A DNA stretch of 8,402 nt from Prevotellaceae bacterium (lineage in GTDB: Bacteria; Bacteroidota; Bacteroidia; Bacteroidales; UBA932): the NCBI GenBank assembly GCA_031257655.1, contig JAIROF010000101.1, forward strand, positions 1-8,402. The letters are read 5' to 3'. This document shows positions 5,406 to 8,402 of the stretch, one piece after another. The notes under the pieces were generated by a model. That model was not told the DNA's origin, did no database searches, and worked only from the letters and a program-made list of their open reading frames with translations. Both the position numbers and the translations under genes were made by a program. Positions within the stretch are counted from its first letter, which is position 1. The number at the start of each line of letters is the position of its first letter.

Positions 5406-7715
5406 ATGATGACAAGTATGCGCACATGGCTATGGGCTGCCTGCGCTTTTCTTTGGCTGCCGCGCGTAGCGCCCGCCGCCGCCCCCCGGGCAACGGGCGG
5501 GCAGGAGGTAGCGCAGCTTCGGCTGCCGGCGCCGGCGCACCTCACCACCGACATGCTGGAGCATACCGATTGCGTCTTTCTCGACGGATACCCGTCCAAC
5601 CTTGCCCTGTCGGAGCTCCAAACAGCGGTAGAGCGCTACCAGCTTGCCGCCATACGCCGCCCAAACCCCTACTTGGGATGGGTGGTAAACGCCCACCGCC
5701 CGAATACGCTGCAAGCGGCTTACCGCATCCTGCTCGCCTCCGCGCCGGAGCTGCTGGCAAAGGACGAAGCCGATATGTGGGACAGCCGGCGCACGGAAAG
5801 CGACAACTCCGTCGCCGTGCTCTATGAAGGGAAGCCCCTGCAGCCCTCCACCGTTTACTACTGGAAGGTGAAGGTTTGGGATAACCACGGCGCAGAAAGC
5901 CCCTTTTCGCGGGTGCGCAGCTTTACCACCGCCGCCCAGCTGGACGCAGCAACGGCGCGCTATCCGCTGCAGGTGAGCGATGAATATCCGGAAAAAGTGC
6001 ACCCCTTAGCCGATGGCCGCCTCTTAGTCGATTTCGGAAACGCCGCCTTCGGGCGCCTCAAGCTCACCCTCACCGCCGCCGGCGAAGCGGATACCCTTAC
6101 CCTTCACCTCGGCGAATGCCTGCAAAACGGGCAAATCAACCGCCGCCCCGGAGGAACCATCCGCTATGCAGCATACCGCCTGCCGTTGATGAAAGGAGCG
6201 CACACCTACTCCCTAAAAATAAGGCCGGACAAGCGCAATACGGAGGTAAGCCACCCCGGAGCAAAGGCCATGCTGATGCCCGGCTATACGGGCGAAGTCT
6301 TGCCATTCCGCTACTGCGAGCTGGAGCGCTGCCCCGCCGCCACGATGCGTGCCGACCGCATTGTTCGCCAAACGGTTCACTACCCATTCGACGAAACGGC
6401 GGCAACGTTCCATTCGTCCGATACGGTGCTCAACAGGGTGTGGGACATGTGCAAGCACTCGGTAAAGGCCACCTCGTTTGCCGGCATTTTTGTAGACGGC
6501 GACCGGGAGCGTATCCCCTACGAAGGCGATATTATCGTCGGACAGCCAACGCGCTACGCCGTTGACAGATGCTATGAATTTGCCCGGTTCAGCAACGAGT
6601 ACCTGATTCGCTGCCCCACCTGGCCTACCGAGTGGAATTTGCAAACCGTGCTGCTGGCCTGGAGCGACTACCTCTACACCGGCAACCCCGCGTCGTTGCA
6701 GCAGTTTTACGACGACCTGAGCGTGAAAACGCTGCGGGGACTAAAGGAAAGCAACGGGCTGATAAGCACCAGAACAGGCAAGGTGACGAGCGAATTTTTG
6801 CAGGCTATCCACTTCAGCGGCCAGGGCTTTCGCGACATTGTCGACTGGCCGCCCGGCGAAAGCGACGGGTATGTCTTTACCGATTATAACACGGTGGTGA
6901 ACGCCTACCACTACCAGGCGCTACGCCTCATGAGCGCTATTGCCGGCGCGCTGGGAAAAGCGCAGGAGCAGGAGCAGCTTGCCCAAGACGCTCTACGGGT
7001 GAAAAATCAAATGAACAAGCTGCTGTTCGACTATAAGCGGGGCGTTTACCGTGACGGAACAGGCACAGACCACGCTTCGCTTCACGCCTGCATGTACCCG
7101 CTGGCATTCGGCATAGCGCCGGAGAAGTACCGCCAAAAGATGCTCGACTTTATCCGCTCGCGGGGGCTTGCCTGCAGCGTTTACGGAGCGCAGGCGCTGC
7201 TGGACGCTGTTTACGATGCGCACGACGCCGAATACGGGCTAAAGCTCTTGTCGTCTACAGAGGAGCGCAGCTGGTACAACATGATACGCAGCGGCTCTAC
7301 CGTCGCAATGGAGGCCTGGGACAACAAGTACAAGCCCAACCAGGACTGGAACCACATCTGGGGCGCTGCGGCAGGAAACGTGATTGTCCGCAAGCTCATG
7401 GGAGTGGAGCCGCTTGAGCCGGGATTCAAGAAAATACGCATCAAGCCGCAGCCGGCAGCATTGCAGCATGCAGCGCTCAAAACGCCCACCATTCGTGGCG
7501 ATATCTTTGTTGCCTTCGACAACCGCCAAAGCAGCCAACTTATTTTAGACGTAGAGATTCCGGCCAACGCTACCGCGCAAATCATGCTGCCGGTAGCCTC
7601 AAAAAAATATAGCGTAACGGTGGACGAAGCTCCGCAAAAGGCAACGGCAAACGGCAGCTTTGTAACCGTAGAAATCGGCTCGGGTAAGCACAGGATTGTG
7701 AGGTATGCGCGCTGA
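5406..7715 (+). CDS. Exported GH78 alpha-L-rhamnosidase
   Basis: This 769-residue enzyme is predicted to remove terminal alpha-L-rhamnose from glycosides by inversion. A Sec signal covers about residues 1-27, with cleavage near APA-AAP. ATGs at 5406, 5409 and 5418 all leave it intact, and the first was kept. Residues about 86-176 (PNPYLGW ... LQAAYRILLAS ... VYYWKVKVWDN) are the beta-sandwich usual at the front of bacterial rhamnosidases. A second beta region follows to about 330. The (alpha/alpha)6 barrel runs from about 335 to 670. It carries VDGDRERIPYEGD (363-375), which corresponds to the family's Asp/Glu/Asp catalytic cluster (D364, E368, D375), and AMEAWD with the likely general base E636. 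A C-terminal beta-sandwich (about 672-769) begins after the PGFKKIRI motif. The cluster is one residue shorter than the classic D-C-P-x-R-E form and has Tyr372 where Trp is usual. The gene starts 33 bp after the DUF1080 gene, suggesting one operon. The rhamnosidase assignment is by family; some relatives have other specificities. Confidence 0.9.
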   Translation: MMTSMRTWLWAACAFLWLPRVAPAAAPRATGGQEVAQLRLPAPAHLTTDMLEHTDCVFLDGYPSNLALSELQTAVERYQLAAIRRPNPYLGWVVNAHRPNTLQAAYRILLASAPELLAKDEADMWDSRRTESDNSVAVLYEGKPLQPSTVYYWKVKVWDNHGAESPFSRVRSFTTAAQLDAATARYPLQVSDEYPEKVHPLADGRLLVDFGNAAFGRLKLTLTAAGEADTLTLHLGECLQNGQINRRPGGTIRYAAYRLPLMKGAHTYSLKIRPDKRNTEVSHPGAKAMLMPGYTGEVLPFRYCELERCPAATMRADRIVRQTVHYPFDETAATFHSSDTVLNRVWDMCKHSVKATSFAGIFVDGDRERIPYEGDIIVGQPTRYAVDRCYEFARFSNEYLIRCPTWPTEWNLQTVLLAWSDYLYTGNPASLQQFYDDLSVKTLRGLKESNGLISTRTGKVTSEFLQAIHFSGQGFRDIVDWPPGESDGYVFTDYNTVVNAYHYQALRLMSAIAGALGKAQEQEQLAQDALRVKNQMNKLLFDYKRGVYRDGTGTDHASLHACMYPLAFGIAPEKYRQKMLDFIRSRGLACSVYGAQALLDAVYDAHDAEYGLKLLSSTEERSWYNMIRSGSTVAMEAWDNKYKPNQDWNHIWGAAAGNVIVRKLMGVEPLEPGFKKIRIKPQPAALQHAALKTPTIRGDIFVAFDNRQSSQLILDVEIPANATAQIMLPVASKKYSVTVDEAPQKATANGSFVTVEIGSGKHRIVRYAR

Positions 7716-7746
7716 TTCTCCGATCCCTGAGCTCTGAACGCATCCC

Positions 7747-7796
7747 GCTGCAAAGCAGCCCTATAAATCGCAGTAGCGCCAGTGCGCTACAATCAA
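7747..7796 (-). repeat. Paired stem-loops with REP-like element
   Basis: GCTGC-AAA-GCAGC (7747-7759) and GTAGCGC-CAGT-GCGCTAC (7773-7790) are perfect 5- and 7-bp stem-loops between the rhamnosidase stop and the regulator relic. Read on the minus strand, the second is preceded by TTGATTG (plus strand 7790-7796) and followed directly by TGCG (7769-7772). This is the order seen at 38-70. No T-run follows on the plus strand, so this is at most a weak terminator for the operon. It is better read as an interspersed palindromic repeat. Confidence 0.4.
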
Positions 7797-7806
7797 CATT
7801 TAGGAT

Positions 7807-8263
7807 ATGGACAATATTCAAGCGCTTGAATGGAAAGAAAGTTGGCAGGACGACTACTTGAAGTGGATTTGCGGTTTTGCAAATGCCAACGGCGGAACGC
7901 TTGTTATCGGCAAAAATGATAAAGGCGAAACGGTAGGCGTAAAAGAGGCGAAGAAGCTTTTGGAAGATTTGCCCAATAAAATTCGCTCCACAATGGGCGT
8001 GATTGTCGATGAAATACTACTTACGGTCGGGAAGCACCAATCAGGAGCTGTCGGGCTACGCGCTTGATGCGCTGTTGCTTGGAAAATACGGCAAAGCTTA
8101 CGATTCAAAGCCGCTACCCAACATAAAAATGGCCGACTTCTGGCGCGATGCTTTCGATATTTTCCGAAAAAAAGCCGTTGCAAGCCGGCGGCTGACCGCC
8201 GAAGACGTAGCCGTTTCGGATGAAGAATTGCTGCGCTCATTAAATCTTATCGAAAATGGGTAG
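7807..8263 (+). pseudogene. Broken AlbA_2/Schlafen-type ATP-binding regulator gene
   Basis: The first 68 residues (MDNIQALEWKESWQDDYLKW onward, with CGFANANGGTLVIG and the NDKGETVGV loop) are a good N-terminus of the AlbA_2 domain (PF04326) found in Bacteroidota ATP-binding transcriptional regulators. Homology stops at VIVD (ending 8010) and resumes in the next forward frame at about 8012 with KYYLRSGSTNQELSGYALD. It then continues through DFWRDAFDIFRKKAVASRRL to LNLIENG and the TAG at 8261-8263. From memory of the family, about 25-30 residues between these blocks are missing, so an internal deletion that also shifted frame is the likely lesion. The first frame ends at TGA 8065-8067. The usual downstream HATPase-like and winged-helix parts are absent too, since the remnant is about 150 residues against several hundred expected. 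It is probably non-functional and unrelated to the glycosidase operon. Confidence 0.82.
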
Positions 8264-8402
8264 TGTCATAAATTGTAGGGAGCGAAAAACCTAATTTATA
8301 CCTAATTTTAATAACAAAACAACCTCAGTAGCAGAGAGATATAATAGAAATAACAACCTCATTAACCTTATTAATGTAAATGATTTATAATCAGCATAAT
8401 AC
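8264..8402. other. AT-rich tail with short direct repeats, no gene
   Basis: Composition switches abruptly from GC-rich coding-like sequence to strongly AT-rich DNA where the regulator relic ends. AACAACCTCA occurs twice in direct orientation (8318-8327 and 8352-8361), and ACCTAATTT occurs twice 11 bp apart (8289-8297 and 8300-8308). No open frame is evident. It may be the upstream leader of a gene beyond the window or the edge of an insertion. Confidence 0.5.

Noticed and set aside
5430..6002. Minus-strand open frame of 190 codons inside the rhamnosidase gene
   Set aside because: It is antisense to the signal peptide and N-terminal domain of GH78, with no recognisable protein features.
7773..7800. 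Rho-independent terminator after the rhamnosidase gene
   Set aside because: The 7-bp stem is perfect, but AATCAACATTT follows instead of a T-run.
8003..8263. Second frame of the regulator relic as a separate small gene with a TTG start
   Set aside because: Its sequence is the direct continuation of the AlbA_2 domain and starts inside the upstream frame, so it is the second part of one broken gene.

Overview
The window looks like a piece of a Bacteroidota chromosome, probably Bacteroidales. The reasons are the protein families present (a Tat-type Gfo/Idh/MocA oxidoreductase, a HEAT plus tandem DUF1080 protein, a GH78 rhamnosidase and an AlbA_2 regulator relic), A-rich leaders without a clear Shine-Dalgarno at the gene starts, and one intergenic match to the Bacteroidota -7 element TAnnTTTG. 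Coding DNA is fairly GC-rich while both flanks hold AT-rich stretches. The genus cannot be named from the sequence alone.

Layout. Bases 1-675 hold no convincing gene. They contain a cluster of stem-loops and palindromes (20-156), a 7-bp inverted repeat (232-255), a candidate promoter (312-346) and a long imperfect inverted repeat (391-500). Three same-strand genes follow with gaps of 20 and 33 bp and look like one operon: a Tat-signal Gfo/Idh/MocA oxidoreductase (676-1932), a 1139-residue exported protein with a HEAT-like solenoid and two C-terminal DUF1080 (3-keto-disaccharide hydrolase) domains (1953-5372), and an exported GH78 alpha-L-rhamnosidase (5406-7715). After a 91-bp spacer with stem-loops comes a broken AlbA_2/Schlafen-type ATP-binding regulator gene (7807-8263), with an internal frameshifting deletion and no C-terminal part. 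The last 139 bases are abruptly AT-rich and show only short direct repeats.

How the genes may work together. DUF1080 proteins and Gfo/Idh/MocA oxidoreductases are known partners in oxidative glycoside breakdown: a sugar is oxidised at C3, and the 3-keto glycoside is then cleaved by elimination or hydrolysis. Next to a GH78 enzyme, this suggests the operon handles rhamnose-capped glycosides such as plant rutinosides, neohesperidosides or saponins. GH78 would remove rhamnose, and the oxidoreductase/DUF1080 pair would break the remaining glucoside link. This is an inference from families and gene order. No transporter, SusC/SusD pair or dedicated regulator is visible in the window.
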